Both the position numbers and the translations under genes were made by a program. Positions 17,045 through 27,415 of a DNA stretch of 64,000 nt are shown here, piece after piece (the stretch's first letter is position 1; each line of letters begins with the position of its first letter). The stretch is from Peptoniphilus harei. GTDB lineage: Bacteria > Bacillota > Clostridia > Tissierellales > Peptoniphilaceae. The notes beneath the pieces were generated by a model that was given only the letters and a program-made list of their open reading frames with translations, was not told the DNA's origin and did no database searches. The stretch is from assembly GCF_900454685.1 (NCBI RefSeq), contig NZ_UATM01000032.1, positions 1,364,001-1,428,000 of the forward strand. The letters are read 5' to 3'.

Positions 17045-18208
17045 CTATATTTCGCTCGACATATTTTCATTTAACATATTTGCTAAAACTTTTGAGTTTG
17101 ACTTTCCTTGTACTGAACTATAATGATTGCCTGGTATATAAAATTTTCTAATATCGCCAATAATTATATTCTTCCAATTTTCAGCTAGGATATTAAAGTG
17201 CTTATATGCCCCAACATTATCTTTTGCTATATAGTAATCTATATCCCCAAAATATATTTCAGGCATAAATTTTTGAGCATTAAATGACTTTATGAAAATT
17301 TTATACATATCTAAAAAAGATTTTTTTGTAATTGAATTTCCCTTATTTTTTACTAAATTATAATATAATTCAAATCTTTTTTGTTGAGATAAAGAATTTA
17401 ATTTTTTTACATAAAGTATATCTTCTTCGAATCGCATTTTACTCAATATATTATTAACCGTCATTGCATTCTCATAATTATTATCCATATTAGAAAATGC
17501 TATATCTAATATATTTGTTTCTTTAAATCCTATATCTGAAATTTCAATATTAAATGCTTGTAAGAAATTAAATTCCAATAATAATTCATCATAATTATAA
17601 TTTAACAAGCTTCCACCTTCTATAACTGCTAAATTATCTACTAAAATTCCTGCTTCTAATAATCTCCTAGAAACTTCTATTGCAACTACCCCGCTAAAGC
17701 TATATCCTATTATTTGAACATTTGTTGGAGAAAATTTTTGTATTTCTTTATAATACTCATTTGCCAATTTTTCAACTAATTCATCTGAATTTATATCTAG
17801 ATACTTACCTATATCTGATACACCCATCAATAATATATCTCCTTTATTTTGAGAACATAATTCCATTGCTAAATTTTTTAAATTTTCAAGATTTCCAAAA
17901 GCTCCATGTAATATAACTCTTAATCTTTTATCCTCGATGGCTGCACTATATTTTTTTGAGTATATAAATTCATCATTAGAAATATTATGCTCTGTACCGT
18001 TTCCGCCTTTCAATAACTCAGAAATCCTATAAAAAGTTGGTTCATCTATTAATTCTCTAAGTATAGATTCAAATGTGCTACTTGATTCAATGCTTTTTGT
18101 AATTTCAGCTGCTATTTGAGCTAAAATCAATGAATCAGCTCCACATTCATATAAATTCTTATTTAAATTTAATTCTTCTTCATCTAAAAATTTAGCACAA
18201 ATATTCAA
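17045..18208 (-). CDS. NRPS C-terminal part: PCP plus thioesterase (frameshifted from the module upstream)
   Basis: Begins inside a peptidyl carrier domain (CGADSLILAQIA, phosphopantetheine Ser). A type I thioesterase follows, with nucleophile motif IIGYSFSGVVAIE and a C-terminal GNHYSS histidine. The only start is a TTG overlapping the upstream stop, without a good ribosome site. Restoring one A in the A7 tract at about 18227 (minus strand, TCAAAAAAACATC) runs the upstream NRPS straight in through KKTSIPKEALNICAKFLDEEE. Joined, the protein is about 1,790 residues with order docking-Cy-A-(MT)-PCP-TE, matching PchF of pyochelin synthesis in order and length. The TE would release the finished chain. 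Confidence 0.82.
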   Translation of the reverse strand: MNICAKFLDEEELNLNKNLYECGADSLILAQIAAEITKSIESSSTFESILRELIDEPTFYRISELLKGGNGTEHNISNDEFIYSKKYSAAIEDKRLRVILHGAFGNLENLKNLAMELCSQNKGDILLMGVSDIGKYLDINSDELVEKLANEYYKEIQKFSPTNVQIIGYSFSGVVAIEVSRRLLEAGILVDNLAVIEGGSLLNYNYDELLLEFNFLQAFNIEISDIGFKETNILDIAFSNMDNNYENAMTVNNILSKMRFEEDILYVKKLNSLSQQKRFELYYNLVKNKGNSITKKSFLDMYKIFIKSFNAQKFMPEIYFGDIDYYIAKDNVGAYKHFNILAENWKNIIIGDIRKFYIPGNHYSSVQGKSNSKVLANMLNENMSSEI

Positions 18209-21200
18209 TGCTTCTTTTGGTATAGATGTTTTTTTGAATCAAAATTAATAGATTCATTTTCTGCACATCTCAAATAATCCGTTTCATATGAAAAATTTTT
18301 CTTTATGTCAACTATACCATTTGAAGTCAATTTGAATTTTTCTAAAAAAGTTATTTTGTCAGGCATCAAATCAATAGGTAAACATATCTTAAGATTATTA
18401 TATATTTTCTCTCTATTGATAAAAGAATAATCACTTTTAAACTGTTTTATAAACAAAACCATTCCTAATTTCTCTATAACAGATTCTTCTCTTGGTAAAG
18501 TAAAGATTTTTTCATTGTTTTCATATAATATATTTTTCCATTCTTCTATTGATAAGAAAAATTTGTTTTTCCTTAATGAATCTAATGGTTTTTCCATCAT
18601 AAATACTTGAGATGCAATTATCCACGGTTCATTACGTATAGGCTCAGAAAATAGTAAGTATCCCTTAGGCGCACATATATTTCTTATATAATTTAAACTA
18701 CTTACAACATCTTTAGCATTTTCTAAAACATAAGCGCCAATTATTATATCAAAATAATTGTATTCTATTCCAATTTTTATAGGATCTTCATTAATGTCCA
18801 ATTGATAGATCTTAACATTTTTATTATCTTCAAACTTCTTTTTAGCTTTAGATAAAAAATATTTCTTTCCATCTGTAAAATGATATTCATAATCTACACC
18901 ATTTAATAAATCTATTATTTTTTCAGATGTTGCCCCAGTTCCGGCACCTATTTCTAAAATTCTTATTTTCCTATGATTATTATTTTTAATATACTCATTA
19001 ATAAAATTACAGTAAAAATTATTAATAACAATAGAATTTATACTTGTATTATACATTGCATCAGTGTAAATATCAGAACCCTCAGGATATAATATATTTA
19101 CTGGATCAATCTTCCCATTTAAAATTTCTACTAAATTATCCGTGCTGTCTTTGACATACTTTAAGTACTTCAAACTATTATCATTTTTAACATCCCATTT
19201 TAAAAAAACTTTTGTCCATAAATTAGCAATATCATCATATGTCAAAATAGACTGAATTTTATAATCTCCATTTTCAGCATATATTATATTTTTTTCTATC
19301 AATTGATATAACCATCTGTCAATTATCCAATTATATTTATTATCATTTAATTTCCTTTTTCTTTTATATAAGTCAGAATTTGGTTCTTTTTTTAATATGT
19401 CTGTATCTATCATTGCATTTAGTATAGCATTTAAACATATTTTATCTCTTATATCGCATAATTCCCTATATTTGTTACTAAATAAGTATTCCTTATTTTT
19501 AATATCTATACCCTCATTATTATTAAATAAAGTTTCATAATGCGAATCTAATTTATCATCTCTGTCTTCTCTAGCAATTGTTACTACTGATTCAATAGGA
19601 AATTCTTTTTTATTTTCATTTACCATTACAATAGCATTTGAAATTACTTTTTGCTTAATTAAAGCATTTTTTATCTCCTCAAGGTCTATTCTATTGCCTC
19701 TTATTTTTACCTGAGTATCTTCCGTACCTAAAAATTCTATTTCTCCACTTGATAAATAGCGACCCAAATCTCCAGTAGAATAAAGTCTGATCTGCTTTAG
19801 AGGATGAATAAAGAACTTTTCTTCTGTTAATTTTTTATCTCCTAAATACCCTTCCGCCAAGCCTCTACCAGCTATATATAAATTACCTTCGCAATAAACT
19901 GGACAATCTTCAAAATTTTTATCTAATACATAAATTTGTTGATTAGTGAGCGGTTTCCCATACGGAATGCTTTTCCATCCCTTTTTAATACCTTTATATT
20001 CATGATAGTTAGACCATATAGAGGCTTCTGTAGCACCTCCCAATACTATTATTTTAGATTCTACAAAAGTTTTTTGCACCGCATTAGGCATATTTAAAGG
20101 AATCCAATCTCTTGATAGCAATATTAGTTTAATAAAATTTTGTTTTTTTGATAAATTTTCTAAATAATTTAAATATGGTTTCATTAATTCTGGTACCATA
20201 TTTAATATAGACACAGAATTTTCTTCAATCAATTTATCCCAATGAGCAGGATTTAAATACTCACTTTCATCAGGATATACAATAGTTCCTCCAACTGATA
20301 GCATTCCAAAAATATCATAAACAGATAAGTCAAAATCTAATTTTGATATTCTTAATATGCAATCTCTCTCAGATATTTCAAATTTTTGATTTATATCATA
20401 TATAGTATTAAATACTGCGCCATGATTTATTACAGCACCTTTTGGATTTTCAGTAGTCTCTGACGTAAACATGATATAAGCTGCATCAGTCGAATCGATA
20501 TGTTCTATATTAAACATATTTATCAAATCTAACCTATAATTTACATCATCAATGTTCACAAAATTTCTTTGTCTACTATCATAACAACTGACATTTGTCA
20601 AAATAACTTTACAATTACATTGTTTTAAAATATTCTCTAATCTTTTTTCTTCTATATTAAAATCTACCGGAACATATATAGCTCCTACCATAAGTATTCC
20701 AAGAATAGTATAAACTTGACTTTTATTATGTGGTAGTTTTACAATTATATGCTCACCTTTTTTTACATTTTTTTCTTTCAATGCTAAAGCTATAGATACA
20801 GACTTATTATATAATTCTTTATAAGAAATTGAACCTCTAGAGTCTATAACAGCCGCCTTATCTGGATAAGATTTTACTTTTTCTATAAAATCTTCTAATA
20901 ATGTCTTATTATTAATTTTTTTATTTGTAGCATTAACTTTTTCTCTAATTTCACGTTGCCACTTAGGTAGATTAATTTCAAGACGTTTCTCCCAAAATTC
21001 TTTATTGTTCGATAAATTTATTAAAATCTTCTTAAACTCACTAAACATATCCTCCAACATATCATCTTCAAATATTCCTTCACGAACATCCCAATTAATC
21101 TGTAAACCTAATTCAGTATCCATAGCTTGACAATCAATAAATACTTGCGGTGTTTGAGATATTCCATACACATATCTTCCTATCAACCTCTTTTTAATTA

Positions 21201-22416
21201 ACCCTATTGCACTTGTAAATACATACGGTGCTAAAAATTCTTTGGAGTTATGCAGTTTAGCAATATCTCTTAATATATTAACTCCAGGATATGCACTATT
21301 ATCTATTGAGCTGAATAATTCTTTATTAACTTCTCTTGCTAACTCTGAAAAAGATTCTTTTATGTTTTTTATCGAAATTACCGATGTATTTGTAAAATCT
21401 CCTACTAAATATTCTATATTTTCCCCTAAATTTTTCTTGTTAAATAAAGTTAAATTTATAAGAAATTCTTTTTCTGTACTCCATTTTTTTAGTACTTCAC
21501 TATATACAGTCAATACTGACGCTGTCGGTGTTAAAGCATGGTTTTGAGCTAAAATTTTAAATTTATCCCACATATCCTTATCTAATGTTAAAGACAATCT
21601 TTTAAACTTACAAACATCCGTTTCTTTTAGCGTTTTTAAAGGTATTACTGGAGATGTCTTTAATTTTCTAGTCTTTTGACTCCAATATGCTTTCGCCTTC
21701 TTGTATTCCGAGTTTTCTTTTGTCTTTTCTTCACTTATTATATAATTCCTAAATGATATCTTAGATTGTCTATCATTCTCTATTCCTTTAAAATACTTCA
21801 TCTCAAACTCTAATAGAAGTTGCCATATACTTGACCAATCACATATCATAAAATCCATCGAAAAGTGTAAAATTGATTTTTCTCCATAATTTGATACTCC
21901 AATATCAAACATTGGCCATTTTTCTAATTGATAAACTTTATCCTCTAACTGTTCTCTAATAGATATCCTATCTCCTGTAACAACCTCATATTCTGGAACT
22001 TTTTGTAGTATTTTTTGATAACCTTCTTTAAATATAACTGCCCTCAGCATTTCATGTTTATTTATCAAGTAATTCCATGTATCTTGTACTTTTGAAACGT
22101 CTAAATTATCATATAAAAATTCTTGATAAATGTGACAAGATACATTTCCATATGAATGTAAGTCATCTCTTCCATAAAGATATGATTTCTGAACTGGAGA
22201 TAATGGAAATGGTGCATAATCATCTTTAACATCATATTTATTCTCAAGTTTTTTAATGTATTCTTTAAGTCCATCTTTATTTAATTTTAATTCCATTAAA
22301 ATATCTTCATCTAACTGACCATTTATGGATTTATATTTTAACTTTTCACCATCAACATACAACTCAATACCTTGCTTAGAATATTTTTCAATTATTTCTT
22401 TATAACCGTTCTCCAT
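18205..22416 (-). CDS. NRPS, docking-Cy-A-MT module (PchF-like)
   Basis: Residues 1-60: TubC-like docking domain (KQGIELYVDGEKLKYK). About 65-500: heterocyclization domain with the DxxxxDxxS motif as DFMICDWSS. About 520-970: adenylation domain (A3 YIMFTSETTENPKGAV, A4 FDLSVYDIFG, A5 GGATEASIWSN, A7 YSTGDLGR). The visible pocket residues (D-L-Y...N...S...I-W) fit cysteine. About 1120-1330: SAM methyltransferase inserted late in the A domain, motif I RILEIGAGTGATS intact. The A10 lysine region follows (TSNGIVDIKKN). A3 reads SETTENPKG where SGTTGxPKG is usual, so adenylation may be weak. Strong AAGGAGG start. Carrier and TE are in the next, out-of-frame ORF. Confidence 0.9.
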   Translation of the reverse strand: MENGYKEIIEKYSKQGIELYVDGEKLKYKSINGQLDEDILMELKLNKDGLKEYIKKLENKYDVKDDYAPFPLSPVQKSYLYGRDDLHSYGNVSCHIYQEFLYDNLDVSKVQDTWNYLINKHEMLRAVIFKEGYQKILQKVPEYEVVTGDRISIREQLEDKVYQLEKWPMFDIGVSNYGEKSILHFSMDFMICDWSSIWQLLLEFEMKYFKGIENDRQSKISFRNYIISEEKTKENSEYKKAKAYWSQKTRKLKTSPVIPLKTLKETDVCKFKRLSLTLDKDMWDKFKILAQNHALTPTASVLTVYSEVLKKWSTEKEFLINLTLFNKKNLGENIEYLVGDFTNTSVISIKNIKESFSELAREVNKELFSSIDNSAYPGVNILRDIAKLHNSKEFLAPYVFTSAIGLIKKRLIGRYVYGISQTPQVFIDCQAMDTELGLQINWDVREGIFEDDMLEDMFSEFKKILINLSNNKEFWEKRLEINLPKWQREIREKVNATNKKINNKTLLEDFIEKVKSYPDKAAVIDSRGSISYKELYNKSVSIALALKEKNVKKGEHIIVKLPHNKSQVYTILGILMVGAIYVPVDFNIEEKRLENILKQCNCKVILTNVSCYDSRQRNFVNIDDVNYRLDLINMFNIEHIDSTDAAYIMFTSETTENPKGAVINHGAVFNTIYDINQKFEISERDCILRISKLDFDLSVYDIFGMLSVGGTIVYPDESEYLNPAHWDKLIEENSVSILNMVPELMKPYLNYLENLSKKQNFIKLILLSRDWIPLNMPNAVQKTFVESKIIVLGGATEASIWSNYHEYKGIKKGWKSIPYGKPLTNQQIYVLDKNFEDCPVYCEGNLYIAGRGLAEGYLGDKKLTEEKFFIHPLKQIRLYSTGDLGRYLSSGEIEFLGTEDTQVKIRGNRIDLEEIKNALIKQKVISNAIVMVNENKKEFPIESVVTIAREDRDDKLDSHYETLFNNNEGIDIKNKEYLFSNKYRELCDIRDKICLNAILNAMIDTDILKKEPNSDLYKRKRKLNDNKYNWIIDRWLYQLIEKNIIYAENGDYKIQSILTYDDIANLWTKVFLKWDVKNDNSLKYLKYVKDSTDNLVEILNGKIDPVNILYPEGSDIYTDAMYNTSINSIVINNFYCNFINEYIKNNNHRKIRILEIGAGTGATSEKIIDLLNGVDYEYHFTDGKKYFLSKAKKKFEDNKNVKIYQLDINEDPIKIGIEYNYFDIIIGAYVLENAKDVVSSLNYIRNICAPKGYLLFSEPIRNEPWIIASQVFMMEKPLDSLRKNKFFLSIEEWKNILYENNEKIFTLPREESVIEKLGMVLFIKQFKSDYSFINREKIYNNLKICLPIDLMPDKITFLEKFKLTSNGIVDIKKNFSYETDYLRCAENESINFDSKKHLYQKKH

Positions 22417-22435
22417 TATTTACCTCCTTATTAAA

Positions 22436-23485
22436 TTATTCATCAAAAATTTTTATATCACTCAGCAAAAGCAGCTTCTCTTTACTAGTCTCCATAAACT
22501 TTGCATATCCCGCTTTTTTCTGCAAAATTTCCCATTTTTTAGATGTTGATAGTTCCCTGTTTACTCGACGAATATCAAGTTTGCCTGAATTCATATATTT
22601 CTTCATTTTAATCAATTCTGCTGTTATTGAATCAATCCAGTATGTTTGAAAAAATTTTGAAGTACTCGTTTCTTTTAAAGAATTCAAAACCTTGTAGATT
22701 GACTCTTTACCTATATTTAAATCGTCTTTAGCTCCTTTTAAATATGTTCTTGGACGCCAAGCAACATCTCCATACGCATCATTTAGCGATAATACTCCAT
22801 CTTCATAATAAAGTTTAAAACTATACATTAATTGCATATTGTAATCAGGTGTTTTGGGATTTAATTGATTATTGAATTCTATTAAAATAGGTAATTTCCC
22901 TATATTTCCATATAATATATCAAATGGGCCTAATCCCTTTATTATATTATTATCCAACTCCAAATCACCTAAAATTCCAGAAATAGCTAATAAATCCAAA
23001 GCTACATATGATAATTGTGTAGAAAAAGAAACGCTTATATATTCTAACTTAGAATATATATTTAATTTTTTTGCATACACTGCAAAGCTCTGCATATTTG
23101 ATAAATTTGAATATAGATTTGCAGTCAAGTAAATAAGGTTTTTCTCTCTTGCTAGCTTATAACATTTATATAAATGTTCTTGATAAACAGGTTGCTCTTG
23201 AATTACGTTTATTCCTTTATTTAGTAAATCTATGCACAATTCTGTTCCATCCCCACCTGTTCCCTCACTTCTAACAATAACGCAAGCTAAATCTATATCT
23301 GATGGCAATTCTTCAACATTAAAATACAGTGGTACATTATATTTCTTTGAAAGTGTCTTTGACCTTTCACTTCCTCTTCCGATAATACCTGCAATTTGAA
23401 AATCTGATTCGGCACTCTTTAATGCTTTTAAATAAAATTCTCCAAAATTCGTGCCACAAACTATGGCTTTCAATCTTTTTTTCAT
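22436..23485 (-). CDS. Thiazolinyl imide reductase (Irp3/PchG family)
   Basis: NADPH-dependent enzyme that reduces an enzyme-bound thiazoline to thiazolidine. Family features: KAIVCGTNFGEFYLKAL Rossmann start, GIIGRGSERSKTLS, VVRSEGTGGDGTELC, and GINVIQEQPVYQE (compare VHVIQEHP in Irp3). Length about 349 residues is normal. I start at 23485 (MKKRLK), which has an AAGGAG site; the upstream in-frame TTG at 23503 would include that site in the coding region. It lies between the saccharopine-dehydrogenase-like gene and the PchF-like NRPS, which makes it the likely partner of the latter. Confidence 0.87.
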   Translation of the reverse strand: MKKRLKAIVCGTNFGEFYLKALKSAESDFQIAGIIGRGSERSKTLSKKYNVPLYFNVEELPSDIDLACVIVRSEGTGGDGTELCIDLLNKGINVIQEQPVYQEHLYKCYKLAREKNLIYLTANLYSNLSNMQSFAVYAKKLNIYSKLEYISVSFSTQLSYVALDLLAISGILGDLELDNNIIKGLGPFDILYGNIGKLPILIEFNNQLNPKTPDYNMQLMYSFKLYYEDGVLSLNDAYGDVAWRPRTYLKGAKDDLNIGKESIYKVLNSLKETSTSKFFQTYWIDSITAELIKMKKYMNSGKLDIRRVNRELSTSKKWEILQKKAGYAKFMETSKEKLLLLSDIKIFDE

Positions 23486-23486
23486 T

Positions 23487-24560
23487 TTATATTTCTCCTT
23501 CAAAGATATTATTCAATTTCAAATTTGTTCCTTTCATCAATTTGTAATAAAATGTTGTATCCATTTCCATCATCTTATCAAGTAAACTATTTAATAAAGG
23601 AAACTCACTCATATCTTTGATTTCAGTTTTATTACCATGTTCTAGAGCTAAAATAGAAACAGCTGCTACTGTTAGAGCCGTTAATCTAGTTGGTGAAATG
23701 CTTTTTAAAATCATATTAGCATCTATAGTATTTTTATTTTTTATTCCTGTTGCCTCTAAGATAAATCCGCCAAATTCTTTTTTTTCAATATTATCCAAAT
23801 TGGATAAATCCACTAATTTTTGTGCCATTACATTTATATTTTCAATGTTATCAGAACGAATATTCTTTAAAAAATTGCAAACATATCCGTTCTTTATGCA
23901 CATATAGAATATGGCATTTTCCACACCTATTTGCCTACAAACTTTAAGAGTTCTTTTATCAATATACGGAAATGGCACCCATCTTTCGCTGCTTATTGGC
24001 AATGTTATTGTTTTATCTCCTGCCAAATAGGGTTCTATCTTTCCTGAATTTAAGATTGATCTTGCATAAAAACCATCTTCACTTAAATATCTCAAGTATT
24101 CTTTGGCTGCATTATAAGTAAATTCCCCATTAGAGGCGTAATACATTTGAAAACTAAGGGTTTTATCAAAAACTCTAGAAATAATAACTGGCAATGCTTC
24201 TATTAATCCTGGCGATGAACCAACTCCATGATATATTGTTCCTCCTTCAAAAACAGATTTCTCATAGAAATTATAATAACTTAAGTCAATGAGAATACAT
24301 TTGTTTTTATTAACTGTATCTATTAAATTAAATATTGATGAATCTGAATACCCTGAACAGTTTATAATACAGTCACATCCATCAACAAACTCAATACAAG
24401 TATTTATATCATCCAAATCTATAAATGCAAAAGTATTCTTACTCTTATAAACTTTTTCTTTTCTTCTATATCCCAACTTTATATCTTTGATTCCATAACC
24501 ATTCAAAATTTTAGTACATTCTGAACCAATATCTCCAGTAGCTCCAATTATTCCTATCAT
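23487..24560 (-). CDS. Saccharopine-dehydrogenase-like oxidoreductase
   Basis: 357 residues with an N-terminal NAD(P)-binding fold (MIGIIGATGDIGSECTKIL; DCIINCSGYSD) and a C-terminal catalytic domain (YHGVGSSPGLIEALPV), as in saccharopine dehydrogenase-like proteins. The start overlaps the preceding stop by 4 bases (ATGA), so it is translationally coupled to the MT-PCP gene. Homologues of this broad family make opine-type C-N bonds (as in staphylopine-type metallophores) or reduce bound intermediates. A tailoring step, reductive or opine-type, on the metallophore is the inference. I recall no equivalent in yersiniabactin or pyochelin loci. Confidence 0.72.
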   Translation of the reverse strand: MIGIIGATGDIGSECTKILNGYGIKDIKLGYRRKEKVYKSKNTFAFIDLDDINTCIEFVDGCDCIINCSGYSDSSIFNLIDTVNKNKCILIDLSYYNFYEKSVFEGGTIYHGVGSSPGLIEALPVIISRVFDKTLSFQMYYASNGEFTYNAAKEYLRYLSEDGFYARSILNSGKIEPYLAGDKTITLPISSERWVPFPYIDKRTLKVCRQIGVENAIFYMCIKNGYVCNFLKNIRSDNIENINVMAQKLVDLSNLDNIEKKEFGGFILEATGIKNKNTIDANMILKSISPTRLTALTVAAVSILALEHGNKTEIKDMSEFPLLNSLLDKMMEMDTTFYYKLMKGTNLKLNNIFEGEI

Positions 24561-25933
24561 ATTTCACCTTCTACTACCTCCATACCTAACTGTTTTGAAT
24601 TTATCAAATTTAACATTTTTTCAAATTCAGGATTTGAAAAAATTTCATTTAATGTGAGTTTGCATTTTAATCTTCTTTCTATCTCAACTAGAAGCTTTGT
24701 TGCAGATAAGCTATTTCCTCCAAGCTTAAAATAATTAGAATTTCTATCTACATCATCTATATCCAAATTTTGCATCCATATTATTTTTAAGATTTCTTCT
24801 AAATTTTCATTATAATTTTTTAATTGTTCTTTTATTGTTGTTTTATCAGAGACATCCACATTAAAAGAGTCCAATGACAGCAAAACAATCTTCTTATCGA
24901 AATCTAACCCAATTTCATTTTCTAAGTTATTTATCAACTCAATATGATCTGTATAGTTTTCTGATTCGAGATAATAAGCAATATTATTTTCTATCAAAAA
25001 CATAGTATTTTTAAAAAAATATTTTTTGGCTATTTTCTTAATGTAATCAACTTTATAAAAAAACTGCGTACGTTTTTCAGTTTCTACATCAAGATTTTTT
25101 TCTTGAAAAAATATGGCTGTAAGTACAGATATTGGATCCATTTTACCAAAATCAATTACATGAATTTTTCCGTTTCTTTTTAACATTAGTTTTGAGGTTT
25201 TGAAAAAAGATTCAACGTCTTCAATTTGATGTAAAAAATTAACAGAAATAATGTGATCAAATCTACTTAAGTAATTATCTTTCAAAAATTTCTTATCATT
25301 GCAATCATTTAATAAAATTACATTGTTTAAATCTTTAATTCTGCTGACTAAGTTATCTTTTATTATGCAATCTACATCATTAACAATGCCTATTGTTAAC
25401 CTTTTAATATCTTTACTTTCATTATTGATGTTTTTAATTAATTTATCTAATAAGCTCTCAGTAAACTCACTTCTAATGCCTAGTTTTGCTGGGGATATTT
25501 CATTATCTAAAAGCAAAAGCTCTTTTTTATTATTATTCTCAAGTATATCTACAAATAAATTCTTTTTTAGTTGTAGTTTTCTATATAAAGAATCCTCTGC
25601 GATTTTTACTTCATTCATCTCATCTGCTTTAAAATCTTTCACATATTTCAACCAGTATTTAATTATATTTTCATTCTTGTTGTCTATTTTTATTTTTTTA
25701 ACATTAATTTCAGTTAATAAATCTAATAAAAATTTTTGGACAAAATACTTTCTCTTTTTTACTTCATTGTCTGTATTAATATTATCAATATAATTTATCT
25801 TAAATTCCGATTTATCTTCCTCTAATTCTGGTTCAACCAGGAGCGTTTTAACATTTTCTTGTGAGATTATTGTTTTATATTTACCACTATAAATTCTTTT
25901 TTGATACTCAATATTAAACTTTTTTCTTTTCAT
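24557..25933 (-). CDS. Degenerate methyltransferase-PCP protein (A-less NRPS half-module)
   Basis: 458 residues. About 60-340 has the layout of the MT domains in neighbouring NRPSs (FDHIISVNFLHQIEDVESFF; GKIHVIDFGKMDP; FFQEKNLD). Motif I is replaced by LTIGIVNDVDC, so SAM binding is doubtful. The C-terminus (375-450) is a carrier domain with YFKLGGNSLSATKLL, Ser intact. There is no adenylation domain. With the Cy protein encoded just upstream this forms a split Cy/MT-PCP module like the A-less third module of HMWP1, where the A domain of HMWP2 loads cysteine in trans. Good GGAGGG start. Confidence 0.78.
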   Translation of the reverse strand: MKRKKFNIEYQKRIYSGKYKTIISQENVKTLLVEPELEEDKSEFKINYIDNINTDNEVKKRKYFVQKFLLDLLTEINVKKIKIDNKNENIIKYWLKYVKDFKADEMNEVKIAEDSLYRKLQLKKNLFVDILENNNKKELLLLDNEISPAKLGIRSEFTESLLDKLIKNINNESKDIKRLTIGIVNDVDCIIKDNLVSRIKDLNNVILLNDCNDKKFLKDNYLSRFDHIISVNFLHQIEDVESFFKTSKLMLKRNGKIHVIDFGKMDPISVLTAIFFQEKNLDVETEKRTQFFYKVDYIKKIAKKYFFKNTMFLIENNIAYYLESENYTDHIELINNLENEIGLDFDKKIVLLSLDSFNVDVSDKTTIKEQLKNYNENLEEILKIIWMQNLDIDDVDRNSNYFKLGGNSLSATKLLVEIERRLKCKLTLNEIFSNPEFEKMLNLINSKQLGMEVVEGEI

Positions 25934-25957
25934 ATTATTCCCTCCATAGTTGATTTA

Positions 25958-27415
25958 TCAAAAATTAGAGCATATTTCATTTGAAACATCAATATACTTA
26001 CCTACCATCCAAATAATATCCTCTTCATATAATAACTCATCTATATAATCAAAAGTAATCACAATACTATCATCAATCATTCTTATATGATGATCTAGAT
26101 AAACTTGAGGTGTTTGACTTAATGAACATATTTCATGAAATCCATTTTTACAATTGCTATAACTCTCTCCAATCATGCAAGTAACTACTATTGGAAACAA
26201 TTTATTTATTCCATTCTCTTGCCTAGCTTTATTTATAACATTAATCCCATCAAAACATCTATATTCTAATAACTTAAATATTTGTTTTTGGGTTTTTTTG
26301 ATGGACTCTAATATAGATTTATATTCATCTTTATAGCTAATTAATCCTATATTTGTAAATTCTCCCAACAATTCATCTGCATTTTTAACTACTGGTAATT
26401 TCCCAAATAATGTTGTTGTTATTGTTAATTCGTCAGTCTCAATTAAGTCAGACAATACTTTCATATAAATAGTGATTAAAATAGCAGACAACGTTACACC
26501 TCTTAGTTTTGAATAATGTATTAAATTGTCAGTTTGTTCTTTACTAAAACGATATTCTTTTCTTTTAAAATTGTATTCTTCTAAGTCATTAATCGGCATT
26601 TTTGTTCTTAAATTCGGTGCTTTTGGTAGTGTTTTTATCATTTTATTCCAATATTTTTCAGCCTCATCTAAAAGTCTCTTATTAAATGCAAGTTCCTTAT
26701 ATATTCTTAAATTCATTACATAATCTTTATAAGATACATCGGAAAAACTTATTTTTTCTCCTTCGTATAACGCAAAAAGCTTATATATCATATTACCTGC
26801 ACTCCACGCATCTAATATAGAACAATCAAAACTTATGTGGAGTACATCATTTTTATTCTCGCCATTAATTTTCTTTCCAACTACGAATTTAAACATAGGC
26901 CATGTTTCGATATTATACTTCATATGCGATAAAATCTTTCGCATTTTATACCTATCCTCTTTAGAATTATATTGATATTTAAAAACTTTATATTCAGGAA
27001 CTTTTTCCAGAATAATCCCTCTACCATCCGATAATAAAATCAATCTTAAAATATCATTTTTTCTAATCATCAAATTAATGTTTTTTTCAAGATTAGCAAT
27101 ATTTAAATTTTGCTTTTCAAATTCAATATAATAATGAGCATTAACTTTATTTAAAAATTCCCCATCTACTTGTCCAGCCATATATGCCAACTGAAGTGAA
27201 CTCAATTCCAAAGTGTTTTCTTGTGCTTTTGATAAATATCTGAGTAAATCCTCTTTGTTAACTTTAATTTCGTTGATTACCTCTTCATTGTATAATTCTT
27301 TTTTGATTCTATATTTTAATTTTTTATCTTCCACAAACAAAAACATTCCCTGTTTTCTCAGCTCATTTACATAATCAAATAAATCTAAGTCTGTACTATC
27401 ATTTTTTAGTTTCAT
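25958..27415 (-). CDS. Stand-alone heterocyclization (Cy) domain with docking domain
   Basis: 485 residues: TubC-like docking region (1-60; LRKQGMFLFVEDKKLKYR), then one Cy domain with the full DxxxxDxxS motif as DCSILDAWS, plus GEFTNIGLIS and SLSQTPQVYLDHH, shared with the other three Cy domains here. No adenylation, carrier or thioesterase domain. The start overlaps the reductase stop by 4 bases. It should condense and cyclize a cysteine loaded on the separate MT-PCP protein encoded next, making a third ring. A Cy domain as an independent protein is unusual, and the docking domain supports interaction in trans. Confidence 0.85.
   Translation of the reverse strand: MKLKNDSTDLDLFDYVNELRKQGMFLFVEDKKLKYRIKKELYNEEVINEIKVNKEDLLRYLSKAQENTLELSSLQLAYMAGQVDGEFLNKVNAHYYIEFEKQNLNIANLEKNINLMIRKNDILRLILLSDGRGIILEKVPEYKVFKYQYNSKEDRYKMRKILSHMKYNIETWPMFKFVVGKKINGENKNDVLHISFDCSILDAWSAGNMIYKLFALYEGEKISFSDVSYKDYVMNLRIYKELAFNKRLLDEAEKYWNKMIKTLPKAPNLRTKMPINDLEEYNFKRKEYRFSKEQTDNLIHYSKLRGVTLSAILITIYMKVLSDLIETDELTITTTLFGKLPVVKNADELLGEFTNIGLISYKDEYKSILESIKKTQKQIFKLLEYRCFDGINVINKARQENGINKLFPIVVTCMIGESYSNCKNGFHEICSLSQTPQVYLDHHIRMIDDSIVITFDYIDELLYEEDIIWMVGKYIDVSNEICSNF

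Noticed and set aside
17045..18208. Independent PCP-TE gene
   Set aside because: Only a TTG start without SD, overlapping the upstream stop; upstream sequence in the same frame continues the carrier linker, so a frameshift fits better.
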